Of a DNA stretch of 6,159 nucleotides, positions 1 to 6,133 are shown in pieces. The notes under the pieces were generated by a model. That model had not been told where the DNA came from. It did no database searches and saw only the letters and a list, made by a program, of their open reading frames with translations. The DNA is taken from assembly GCA_003819975.1 (NCBI GenBank), contig RPPU01000291.1, positions 1 to 6,159 of the forward strand, in the 5' to 3' direction. Position 1 is the stretch's first letter, and each line of letters starts with the position of its first letter. The DNA is from Desulfobacteraceae bacterium (lineage in GTDB: Bacteria > Desulfobacterota > DSM-4660 > Desulfatiglandales > HGW-15). Both the position numbers and the translations under genes were made by a program.

Positions 1-479
1 GCTCCCAAGCTCTCGGCGCTGTCGGCGATCACGGGGATCCCGCGCCTTCGGCCCAAGGCGAGGATTGCATCGTAGTCCACCGGCAAGCCGTTCATATCCA
101 CGGGGATCATGGCTTTGGTTCTATCGGTAATGGCTTTCTCTAAAATTTCCGGAGTCACGTTATATGTTTTGGGGTCGCATTCCACCAAAACCGGCGTGGC
201 ACCCTGGTAGAGAACGGCGTTCGCCGTTGAAATAAAGGTCAGGGAAGGTAAAATGACCTCGTCGCCAGGTCCGATGTCCAGCGCCGCCAGCACGGCATGC
301 AGGGCCGACGTCCCGCTGTTTACGGCGATTGCATCCCGCGCGCCCACTGCTGCCGCAAAACGCTTTTCAAACTCATCGACTTTCTTTCCCTTGCTCAACC
401 AGCCTGATTTAACCACTTCGTAAACAGCTTGAGCATCATCCTCTTCCGTAATCACATTTGCCACGGGAATATATTTCAT
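1..479 (-). CDS. DegT/DnrJ/EryC1/StrS family PLP-dependent sugar aminotransferase (partial, N-terminal part)
   Basis: This gene starts at ATG 479-477 and runs off the left edge after 159 complete codons, so only the N-terminal part of a protein normally near 370-400 residues is present. I translated it by hand. It opens with MKYIPVANVITEEDDAQAVY, followed by the typical SGWLSKGKKVDEFE segment. SGTSALH at residues 55-61 is the family's PLP-phosphate-binding loop, GDEVILPSLTF lies near 72-82, and IADSAESLGA at about 151-160 contains Asp153, the residue expected to contact the pyridine nitrogen. The catalytic lysine lies outside the window. Family members transfer an amino group, usually from glutamate, to a keto group on a nucleotide-linked sugar in the cytoplasm. 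It follows the SDR gene after a 20-nt gap, consistent with that enzyme helping make its keto-sugar substrate. The ring position aminated (C3 or C4) cannot be read from this fragment. The family call is secure; the substrate is unknown. Confidence 0.93.
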   Translation of the reverse strand, partial: MKYIPVANVITEEDDAQAVYEVVKSGWLSKGKKVDEFEKRFAAAVGARDAIAVNSGTSALHAVLAALDIGPGDEVILPSLTFISTANAVLYQGATPVLVECDPKTYNVTPEILEKAITDRTKAMIPVDMNGLPVDYDAILALGRRRGIPVIADSAESLG

Positions 480-487
480 GTTTATAA

Positions 488-493
488 CTCCTC
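488..493 (-). promoter_or_regulatory. Shine-Dalgarno site of the aminotransferase gene
   Basis: On the minus strand GAGGAG stands 8 nt before the ATG at 479-477. It supports this start codon and shows that the aminotransferase has its own ribosome entry site, although it is only 20 nt from the preceding stop codon. Confidence 0.75.
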
Positions 494-499
494 ATAATA

Positions 500-1483
500 T
501 TAGACCGGTTTTGAATTCATCAATTCGCGGCTATACCAGGCCACTGTCCGCCGCAGGCCTTCTTCCAACGGGATTTCTTCCCGGTAACCGAGCGCCTTGA
601 TTTTGCCGATATCCGGGCAACGCCGGGGCGTTCCTCCGGCCCTCAAGGCCCCCGGAATGGTTTTGATCCGGATGTTTAGAATACTTCCCATCATTTGAAT
701 GAGATCCAGGATGCGGATTTCCTGCATTTCACCGATATGATAGATTTCGCCGTTATAACCCTTAGTCGCGCAGAGCATAATCTCTTCTACGGCGTTATCG
801 ATGAAGCAAAAGGCCCTTGTCTCCTCGCCGTGCCCCTGAATTTCAATCGCGATTTCCTTTCGGGCAAAAGCCCCGCTGGCTTCGTATATTTTTCTCATCA
901 GCTCCGGGATCACATGCTCGTATCCCATATCGGGACCGTATACGTTATGGGGCCTGAAAATCACGGTCTCCGTGTCGGTTTGGCGCAGGAAGTTTAAAGT
1001 CAGCAATTCGCTGATGATCTTGCCCCCCGCATAGCTGTAACGGGGATTCGTGATGTCTTCCAAAAGGATCCGCTCTTTTTCATCCGTCGGCACTTTTGAA
1101 GGGGATTGATACACTTCCGAAGAAGAGGCCAAAATATACCGGCGAATGCAGTGCTGGCGTGCGGCTTTTAAAGTATTTAGCGCGCCGCGCACGCCCACAT
1201 CCAAAACCTGCTCCGGTATTTCGTAAAAGTAGCGGGTCCCGTTGATGAACGCCAGGTGGTAAAGAATTTCCATTCCTTCGACTGCCTTCAACACCTGATC
1301 TTCATTTCGAATATCCCCTTCAATAAACTCGATGCGGTCCAAGTAGCCTTTTAGACGCCTCAGATTGCCGCGAAAGTAATTGTCCAGAACTCTGACACGG
1401 TAACCCAGGTCCACAAGCCGCTTGGCCAAACTTGCCCCGATAAAACCGCTGCCTCCCGTAACAATGACCCTTTTTCCTTCCAC
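500..1483 (-). CDS. NAD-dependent epimerase/dehydratase, extended SDR family (nucleotide-sugar modifying)
   Basis: This is a 327-residue protein, a normal length for extended short-chain dehydrogenases acting on nucleotide sugars. The N-terminal Rossmann motif GGSGFIG (10-16) binds the dinucleotide, and Asp34 at the end of the second strand (VLDNYFRGN) favours NAD(H). GDIRN (56-60), SSSEVY (120-125) and the catalytic pair Tyr151/Lys155 (YAGGK) follow. RPHNVYGPDMG (177-187) and ETRAFCFIDNAVEE (221-234) belong to the substrate-binding half. The C-terminal RRCPDIGKIKALGY (287-300) resembles the tail of UDP-glucuronate decarboxylases and 4,6-dehydratases. LAFINGT (78-84) stands where many relatives have HLAA. 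The start is GTG at 1483-1481; an in-frame TAA lies a few codons upstream and the next methionine is residue 71, so GTG is the only sensible start. It sits between the dehydrogenase and aminotransferase genes, so it probably epimerises, dehydrates or decarboxylates a nucleotide sugar in their pathway. The exact reaction is not decidable here. Confidence 0.92.
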   Translation of the reverse strand: MEGKRVIVTGGSGFIGASLAKRLVDLGYRVRVLDNYFRGNLRRLKGYLDRIEFIEGDIRNEDQVLKAVEGMEILYHLAFINGTRYFYEIPEQVLDVGVRGALNTLKAARQHCIRRYILASSSEVYQSPSKVPTDEKERILLEDITNPRYSYAGGKIISELLTLNFLRQTDTETVIFRPHNVYGPDMGYEHVIPELMRKIYEASGAFARKEIAIEIQGHGEETRAFCFIDNAVEEIMLCATKGYNGEIYHIGEMQEIRILDLIQMMGSILNIRIKTIPGALRAGGTPRRCPDIGKIKALGYREEIPLEEGLRRTVAWYSRELMNSKPV

Positions 1484-1491
1484 AACAATAT

Positions 1492-1497
1492 CTCCTT
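1492..1497 (-). promoter_or_regulatory. Shine-Dalgarno site that fixes the GTG start of the SDR gene
   Basis: AAGGAG on the minus strand lies 8 nt before GTG 1483-1481. It decides the start of the epimerase/dehydratase gene. It directly abuts the T-run of the hairpin described at 1498-1519, so folding or termination there could affect initiation. Confidence 0.8.
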
Positions 1498-1519
1498 AAA
1501 AAAATCCTGTTTGAACAGG
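1498..1519 (-). terminator. Possible weak intrinsic terminator or attenuator inside the operon
   Basis: On the minus strand, one nucleotide after the dehydrogenase stop codon (TAG, 1523-1521), the sequence CCTGT-TCAA-ACAGG forms a perfect 5-bp stem with a 4-nt loop (1519-1506). It is followed by one A and then seven T residues (1504-1498). This is the layout of a Rho-independent terminator, but the stem is short and only moderately GC-rich, and the next gene follows at once. Partial termination, attenuation or 3'-end protection of the upstream message are all possible, and chance cannot be excluded. Confidence 0.4.
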
Positions 1520-1520
1520 T

Positions 1521-3215
1521 CTATGCCGATAATGCTCCACCGCTGGCCACTCCGATTCCAGCATAAATGACATCCGGCAGCGCGATGATTTGCCGATTGG
1601 AAAACAGCCGCCAGCAATCGTAAATCAAGGCTGGTTTTCTCATCAGGGCAATATGGGACTCGATGTCCCATCGCAGATAGGACTGGTGGTTGTTCATGAT
1701 GAAGACGACATCTGCATCCCTGAATCCATCCTCCACTCCCACGACCTGAATGCCGAGCGCATCCATCTCTTCCGGGAAGGCGACCGGATCATAGCCCGCA
1801 ATATTTTTCGTGTATTTTTTTAATTCCTTCAGCAGCCATAGGGTGGTGGAATCTCTGAGGTCCGATGTTTCCGGCTCCCCTTTAAAGGCGAACCCGACGA
1901 TAAAGGCTTTCGAATCCCGCAGATCCTTACCCGCTTTTTTAAGAAGGTCCGCCGCCGTGCGTACGACCCGCTCTGGACCGGCTTCATTGACCTTCCGCGC
2001 GGCTTCGATCAGCGGCGCTTCCAATCCGCCGTTCCTAAACAGCTTTCGTAAAATATAGGGATCTTTGATGAGGCACGGCCCTCCAACGCCCGGCGACGGT
2101 TTTGGAATATCATTGCGCGAATAGTTTAAATTCACTGCCTCGATGACCCGGTGGATGTTGATGCCGAGGCCTTCGCCGATTTCAGCCACTTGATTCGCAA
2201 AAGCGAACCGCACATCCCGGAAGCTGTTGTCGATCAGTTTGCAGAGTTCGGCCGCTTCCAGACTTTCCACGCTCACGGTGGTGGGCGTATACGTATTGAA
2301 AAACCGCGAAGCCAACTCGCTGCTCTTTTCCTCCAATCCGCCGATGATTTGCGGCAAGTATTTAAGCTCTTTCAAAGCCCTGCCTTCAGCCGTCCTTTCG
2401 GGGCAAAACGCAACAAAAAAGTCTTTCCCTGCTTTCAATCCGGATGCTTTTTCCAGTTCAGGGATGACCAAATTCCTTGTCGTCCCCACCATAATGGTGG
2501 ATCTCAAAACGACCAGGTTGTCCTTGGCGAGGACACTCCCAACGCTCTGTACGGCGTTGCGAATGGAGTGCAGCAGCGGTTCCTTGGTGACGGGATCAAC
2601 GGGAGTGCCGACCGTGATCACGCAAATATCCGAACGAGAGCGCTGCAAGTCTTCCACCAGGCGGAAATTACGGCCGATATGCCTGTCGATGAAATCCTGC
2701 AATCCGGCTTCAAAAAACGGGGACTTTTTTTTCTTGAGTTTTTCCATCAAGGCTTTGTTTGTATCCCAGCCATTGACCAAAAAACCATTGTCCGCCAGCA
2801 CCAGTCCCAGAGTCAAGCCGACATAGCCCAATCCCAGAATAAGTACGGCTCGATTCTTGATGTCGATGAAACCGTACTCGTAGCTCGACATGTCCACGTA
2901 TCCAATAAGACGGTTTTCCGTATCGACCCTCGGAAGGATTTGAATTTTTTTTCCCATCATCCTTTTGGCTTCCGGGATCGAAACTCTTTCCGATATGCTG
3001 ACCGGTTTTCGGTTGATAAAATCCCCGGCGCAAGCGTTCAGCGAGGCGCCCTCTCTAATGACGCGCAGGATATCGCCCTCCGTTAAAATCCCGACCAAAC
3101 ACCCTGTATCGTTTACGCAGAAACCGACTTTTTTTGCTCCCGCCAGACAGCAGTCGATGGCGATTTTTAATTGATCATCTTCTTTAAAGACCATCCTTTT
3201 TAAGGTTTGATCCAT
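1521..3215 (-). CDS. CBS-domain-pair fused to UDP-glucose/GDP-mannose-type nucleotide-sugar 6-dehydrogenase
   Basis: This 564-residue protein is well above the roughly 430 residues usual for nucleotide-sugar dehydrogenases; the extra length is an N-terminal tandem CBS module. CBS1 covers about 1-57 and carries the typical GILTEGDILR (42-51). CBS2 covers about 63-112 and ends LPRVDTENRLIGYVDM (94-109). The dehydrogenase follows: Rossmann motif GLGYVGLTLG (128-137), Asp151 at the NAD ribose position, TVGTPVD (201-207), CPERTAEG (271-278), AELCKLIDN with catalytic Lys326 and Asn330, and GVGGPCLIKDPY with nucleophile Cys381 and Asp385. GFAFKGEPETSDLRDS (441-456) and DVVFIMNNHQSY (502-513) form the C-terminal nucleotide-binding half. 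All expected catalytic residues are present. The GGPC form of the active site is commoner in dehydrogenases of N-acetylated sugars (WecC/WbpA/TviB type) than in UDP-glucose dehydrogenase, so UDP-HexNAc to UDP-HexNAcA oxidation with two NAD is my preferred inference. CBS pairs usually bind adenine nucleotides and suggest allosteric control. The ATG is 18 nt after the preceding stop. Confidence 0.93.
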   Translation of the reverse strand: MDQTLKRMVFKEDDQLKIAIDCCLAGAKKVGFCVNDTGCLVGILTEGDILRVIREGASLNACAGDFINRKPVSISERVSIPEAKRMMGKKIQILPRVDTENRLIGYVDMSSYEYGFIDIKNRAVLILGLGYVGLTLGLVLADNGFLVNGWDTNKALMEKLKKKKSPFFEAGLQDFIDRHIGRNFRLVEDLQRSRSDICVITVGTPVDPVTKEPLLHSIRNAVQSVGSVLAKDNLVVLRSTIMVGTTRNLVIPELEKASGLKAGKDFFVAFCPERTAEGRALKELKYLPQIIGGLEEKSSELASRFFNTYTPTTVSVESLEAAELCKLIDNSFRDVRFAFANQVAEIGEGLGINIHRVIEAVNLNYSRNDIPKPSPGVGGPCLIKDPYILRKLFRNGGLEAPLIEAARKVNEAGPERVVRTAADLLKKAGKDLRDSKAFIVGFAFKGEPETSDLRDSTTLWLLKELKKYTKNIAGYDPVAFPEEMDALGIQVVGVEDGFRDADVVFIMNNHQSYLRWDIESHIALMRKPALIYDCWRLFSNRQIIALPDVIYAGIGVASGGALSA

Positions 3216-3223
3216 ATCGCTAT

Positions 3224-3229
3224 TCCTTT
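3224..3229 (-). promoter_or_regulatory. Shine-Dalgarno site of the CBS-dehydrogenase gene
   Basis: AAAGGA on the minus strand lies 8 nt before ATG 3215-3213. It supports translation starting at the CBS module. By contrast, no comparable site precedes the internal methionine 109 codon (2891-2889), which would otherwise yield a dehydrogenase without the CBS domains. Confidence 0.65.
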
Positions 3230-3233
3230 CCCA

Positions 3234-4121
3234 TCACCATTGATTTTCAATCAACGCTTTTGTCGTGAACAGTGTTTTTAAATCAAGATTCCGGGCTTCC
3301 AGGGTGACATTCACGCCTTTTCCTGAAAATCCCGGGCAGATCTCGAATGCTTTCAAAGCCTCCAATTGCCAATCACCCTGCACAGGCGCAAGGTGTTCAT
3401 CCGTTACTCCGTTGTTACAGGAAAGATGAATCTCGAAAATCCGTTCCGGGAACCGGCGCATTAAAAAGGCAACGAAGCGGTCCCGGTCCGTTCCCAAATG
3501 GCGGGCCGTGACATTTAGATGCCCCAAGTCCACCAATAACCCTACTTCTTTAGGAAGGGACGAGAGAAGTTCGTCCACTTCCTCCATTGAACAATTGAGG
3601 GAGGTCTGCAGATTGTTCGGGGCCGGAAAAAGATTCTCCACAGCCAGAGCCACACCGAAGCGATCCGACAGGTCCAATACTCGAAAGATATTTTCTTTGA
3701 ATTTCCCCAAGGCTTCACGGTACGTCACAAAACTGTCCGACTTGAATTCAAAATGTCCATTGGGCTTTTCAAAGCCGTCGCCCAGATATCCCGGATGAAA
3801 TGAATAATAAGGGACCGCAAAGGAAGCACATAACTCAAGAGCGCGTTCGGCCAATAAAAAGGATCGGCCAAGAACGTTTGGATCACTACTCGCGAAATTG
3901 AGAACAAAGCTTTCATCCGGCACCGGGAAATAGTTGTGAACAAGAATGCTCTCCACTCCCGTATTTAGAAGGCTTTGGATTCCCTTCTTGCTGTTTTCGT
4001 AACCTACAATCGGGCCGCCGCTAAATTCGATTCTCGGCACTCTTTTGTACGGTATCGTCCTTTGCCGGCTTAAAATATCCTTTCGAAAGGCAGCGGTGGA
4101 AATATAAACGTTTTTCTTCAT
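3234..4121 (-). CDS. TIM-barrel sugar phosphate isomerase/epimerase-like protein (xylose isomerase / AP endonuclease 2 superfamily)
   Basis: This is a 295-residue protein, a typical length for this metal-dependent TIM-barrel superfamily. Strand-end residues expected to line the barrel and bind divalent metal are visible: His62 (VHNYFP), His109 (SFHPGYL), Glu162 (AVENLFP), Asp198 and His201 (LVDLGHLN), His232 (EIHLS), Asp241/His243 (TDEHLAP) and Glu275 (VTLEARN). IEFSGGP near 31-37 lies at the first strands. Members isomerise or epimerise sugars and related polyols through metal-bound intermediates, and some are endonucleases or dehydratases. The setting among nucleotide-sugar enzymes makes a sugar or sugar-phosphate substrate most likely. 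The ATG at 4121-4119 lies 7 nt after the stop of the upstream gene with no recognisable Shine-Dalgarno site, suggesting translational coupling. The superfamily is clear from the metal-ligand pattern; the reaction is unknown. Confidence 0.82.
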   Translation of the reverse strand: MKKNVYISTAAFRKDILSRQRTIPYKRVPRIEFSGGPIVGYENSKKGIQSLLNTGVESILVHNYFPVPDESFVLNFASSDPNVLGRSFLLAERALELCASFAVPYYSFHPGYLGDGFEKPNGHFEFKSDSFVTYREALGKFKENIFRVLDLSDRFGVALAVENLFPAPNNLQTSLNCSMEEVDELLSSLPKEVGLLVDLGHLNVTARHLGTDRDRFVAFLMRRFPERIFEIHLSCNNGVTDEHLAPVQGDWQLEALKAFEICPGFSGKGVNVTLEARNLDLKTLFTTKALIENQW

Positions 4122-4128
4122 ATGCGGA

Positions 4129-5127
4129 TCAAACGATCAGACATTTTTCCAATTCGGGATTGGAAAGCGTATTCCCATAACCATTTCTTCCCACTTGGAC
4201 GCTTCCGGCTTTCTTCCCGCAGCGAATGGCCACGGTAAGCGAAATAGATGTCATTCCATAGATTTCATCGGCAATGGCGATCAAATGCTCAATCTTTTCA
4301 TCATACTCAATCTCCATAAACAACTTTCTCGCGTTTCTTAACACGAAAGGAATGGACTTGAGGAATTCATCTCTTTTCTGCCTTGGGTGTACTTTAATAA
4401 GAACTCTGGAATTTTCTGTGCATAAATGGGTCAAAAAATATTCCAAAATCGTATATTCATCATAGCCCGGGTCGACTTGATTCACTTGAAGGAAATCTTC
4501 GCGGATTGGTTCCATGATAAATAGCCTGAGGATTTTTCGATCAGGATTGTACCTCTTACGCAATGAAGCGACGTTTTCCGGTGAAAGCGAGGAGATATAT
4601 GAAATAGAGGCATCAATGGCCGGTTGGCCCAAAATATCAATTTTAGACTCTATATTCTCTTCTGTATAACCAGCTAAAGCGGATAGAATTCCCGCTTTCA
4701 TTGCTTGATCCGCCACAGCGATTCTCGAAGGCAGATAAAACACCCCGCTCAACGGATCCCTGAAATTGACAAGATAATTTTTCCATGAATCGAAGACAAA
4801 CAAGGTTTTGATCCCCGAATTCCTGCATTGCGCCAGCATTTCGTAATTTTTAGAGAAATGCTGTTGCGCACCATAAACCAACAGATGAAACGATAGGCGG
4901 GATCCCCGTTTCCAATCTTCCAGATCGACGGTTTGCGAGGAGTCCCAACTCCCGGGTGCGTTTTTGAGAGCCCAGCCCTCGGGCATGAAAAAGCATCGAT
5001 GGCCGCAGCGATCCATGAATTCCGCCAGGATTTTTAAAACGGCCCAGCTTCCGGGATCGGTGATGTAGAAACAGACATTTCGGAGATCTCGGAAAAAATC
5101 CCGGTTACGGGAATAATAATCAAGCAT
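4129..5127 (-). CDS. Uncharacterised polysaccharide-cluster protein, possibly GT-B-fold glycosyltransferase-like
   Basis: I do not recognise this 332-residue protein with confidence. No signal peptide or obvious membrane helix is seen, so it should be cytoplasmic. The N-terminal half looks like alternating strands and helices (VCFYITDPGSWAVLKIL, 18-34; IKTLFVFDSWKNYL, 106-119) and ends in IDILGQPAID (163-172), reminiscent of the inter-domain GNP segment of MurG-like and UDP-GlcNAc 2-epimerase-like GT-B proteins. The second half begins with a new strand (KILRLFIMEP, 198-207), then VLIKVHPRQ (242-250), a Lys-x-His-Pro segment common in capsule and sialyl-type transferases, and ADEIYGMTSISL (286-297) followed by GSVQVG (308-313), which fits the nucleotide-binding end of a GT-B fold. 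Its ATG lies inside the end of the radical SAM gene (8-nt overlap), with no clear Shine-Dalgarno site. A glycosyltransferase or sugar-nucleotide 2-epimerase-like role is inference only. Its middle is more AT-rich than the dehydrogenase gene. Confidence 0.75.
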   Translation of the reverse strand: MLDYYSRNRDFFRDLRNVCFYITDPGSWAVLKILAEFMDRCGHRCFFMPEGWALKNAPGSWDSSQTVDLEDWKRGSRLSFHLLVYGAQQHFSKNYEMLAQCRNSGIKTLFVFDSWKNYLVNFRDPLSGVFYLPSRIAVADQAMKAGILSALAGYTEENIESKIDILGQPAIDASISYISSLSPENVASLRKRYNPDRKILRLFIMEPIREDFLQVNQVDPGYDEYTILEYFLTHLCTENSRVLIKVHPRQKRDEFLKSIPFVLRNARKLFMEIEYDEKIEHLIAIADEIYGMTSISLTVAIRCGKKAGSVQVGRNGYGNTLSNPELEKCLIV

Positions 5128-6133
5128 GATTCAGGATGGCGGCGAATTCTCGCGAAAACACGACGTGAAAGTTATCCGCATAAGAATCCAAGCCTTTATA
5201 CGTGTCCGGTGCAATGGGGATTTCACAGGTCCGGCACGGATAATTCATGGATTCACAAAAGGAATACTCTTTATCCAGGTGATTCTGCCTGAATTTTCTC
5301 ATCATGTCGCCGTTCCAGACCTTCATTAGATCATAATCCTCGTCATCTGCATTCCCTACGCTGAAATTTGTCTTGAAGTCATAAGGGCAGGGATTGATGG
5401 TTCCGTCCAAACGATAACTGAGGAAAAACCAGGGAAACGCACAACCCGGATGCCCCTTTGCAGCATCCAGTTTTACTTTCTTTTCAATAGTCAACATGGA
5501 TTCCTTTGCCATTTTACTGTCGCCTTGGATGGAATAGAGCGGCGTTACAAAACACCGGTCGACCTTATCTCCCCAGAACTCCACAAAAGCTTTACTCTCG
5601 TGCCGGTTAATGCTGGATTCCACGCTCATGACATTAATATAACAGGAGCCTCCATATTCCTTATTCAATCGAATAAGCCTGAGTAGATTGGCTTTGACCG
5701 TTTCATAGACATCCACCCCCGTGACTTTTTGATAAGTCTCCCGGCTGTGGGCATGCAGCGAAAACTGGATTTTCTTGATGCCGGCTTCCAGAAGCGCCCG
5801 GGCATATTTCTCTTTAAGCAGCACCCCGTTCGTGATGATGCAGCAAGCAACCCCTTTGGCGGTCGCATATTTCACAAATCTCGGCAATTCGCGTTGCACC
5901 AGAGGTTCCCCACGGCCGATGAGGTTGATCGGTGATTTAATGCCGTATTTCGCCAAGGAATCCAAAATGCGGGTCCACCGTTCAAATGGCATGATTCCGG
6001 GCTGCCCGCGCAATTTTTCTTCAGTGCACATGGCGCATTTCAAAAAGCACTTATTGGTCGGTTCTACGTAAATATGGTTCGGCGGAACCGGGCATATGGC
6101 TTGGCGCCGAAGGATTGCTTCGTGTCTTTCCAT
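5120..6133 (-). CDS. Radical SAM protein with C-terminal SPASM/twitch-like auxiliary cluster domain
   Basis: This protein has 337 residues from ATG 6133-6131. The CxxxCxxC motif Cys29-Cys33-Cys36 (CFLKCAMC) binds the [4Fe-4S] cluster that cleaves S-adenosylmethionine, and GRGEP (73-77) matches the SAM-binding GGEP motif. IITNGVLL (99-106) and KIQFSLHA (121-128) are typical barrel strands. The C-terminal part shows Cys231-x12-Gly-x4-Cys249, then Cys293, Cys300 and Cys303 (CRTC), i.e. most but not all of a full SPASM set, enough for one auxiliary Fe-S cluster. YDLMKVWNGDMMRKFR (267-282) is the usual segment between the cysteine groups. SPASM enzymes modify peptides or sugars and other small molecules; here a sugar or polymer-linked substrate is inferred from context. 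The frame stays open upstream to the window edge with no stop. AGGA lies only 4 nt before the ATG, so the true start may lie beyond position 6159. The stop overlaps the next gene by 8 nt. Confidence 0.9.
   Translation of the reverse strand: MERHEAILRRQAICPVPPNHIYVEPTNKCFLKCAMCTEEKLRGQPGIMPFERWTRILDSLAKYGIKSPINLIGRGEPLVQRELPRFVKYATAKGVACCIITNGVLLKEKYARALLEAGIKKIQFSLHAHSRETYQKVTGVDVYETVKANLLRLIRLNKEYGGSCYINVMSVESSINRHESKAFVEFWGDKVDRCFVTPLYSIQGDSKMAKESMLTIEKKVKLDAAKGHPGCAFPWFFLSYRLDGTINPCPYDFKTNFSVGNADDEDYDLMKVWNGDMMRKFRQNHLDKEYSFCESMNYPCRTCEIPIAPDTYKGLDSYADNFHVVFSREFAAILNHA

Noticed and set aside
1360..1671. Minus-strand open frame spanning the dehydrogenase-SDR junction
   Set aside because: It overlaps the ends of two well-supported genes in another frame and has no recognisable motif. 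The junction is better explained by a stop, a hairpin and a Shine-Dalgarno site.
2227..2826. Second plus-strand open frame (199 codons) over the same gene
   Set aside because: This is another antisense shadow, serine-rich and low in information, with no family motif and no operon context on the plus strand.
2889..2891. Internal ATG (Met109 of the fusion) as the true start of a separate dehydrogenase
   Set aside because: No convincing Shine-Dalgarno site precedes it, and the frame upstream encodes two recognisable CBS domains with its own well-spaced Shine-Dalgarno site, so a fused protein is the simpler reading.
2151..3086. Long plus-strand open frame (311 codons) opposite the CBS-dehydrogenase gene
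   Set aside because: It lies entirely antisense to a gene with a complete set of catalytic motifs. Its translation shows no recognisable domain and is rich in His, Gln and Phe, as expected from the reverse complement of coding sequence.
4122..4128. Possible promoter or regulatory site between the 4129-5127 and 3234-4121 genes
   Set aside because: The gap is only 7 nt, too short for a promoter, and I saw no clear -35/-10 pair just upstream within the coding sequence.
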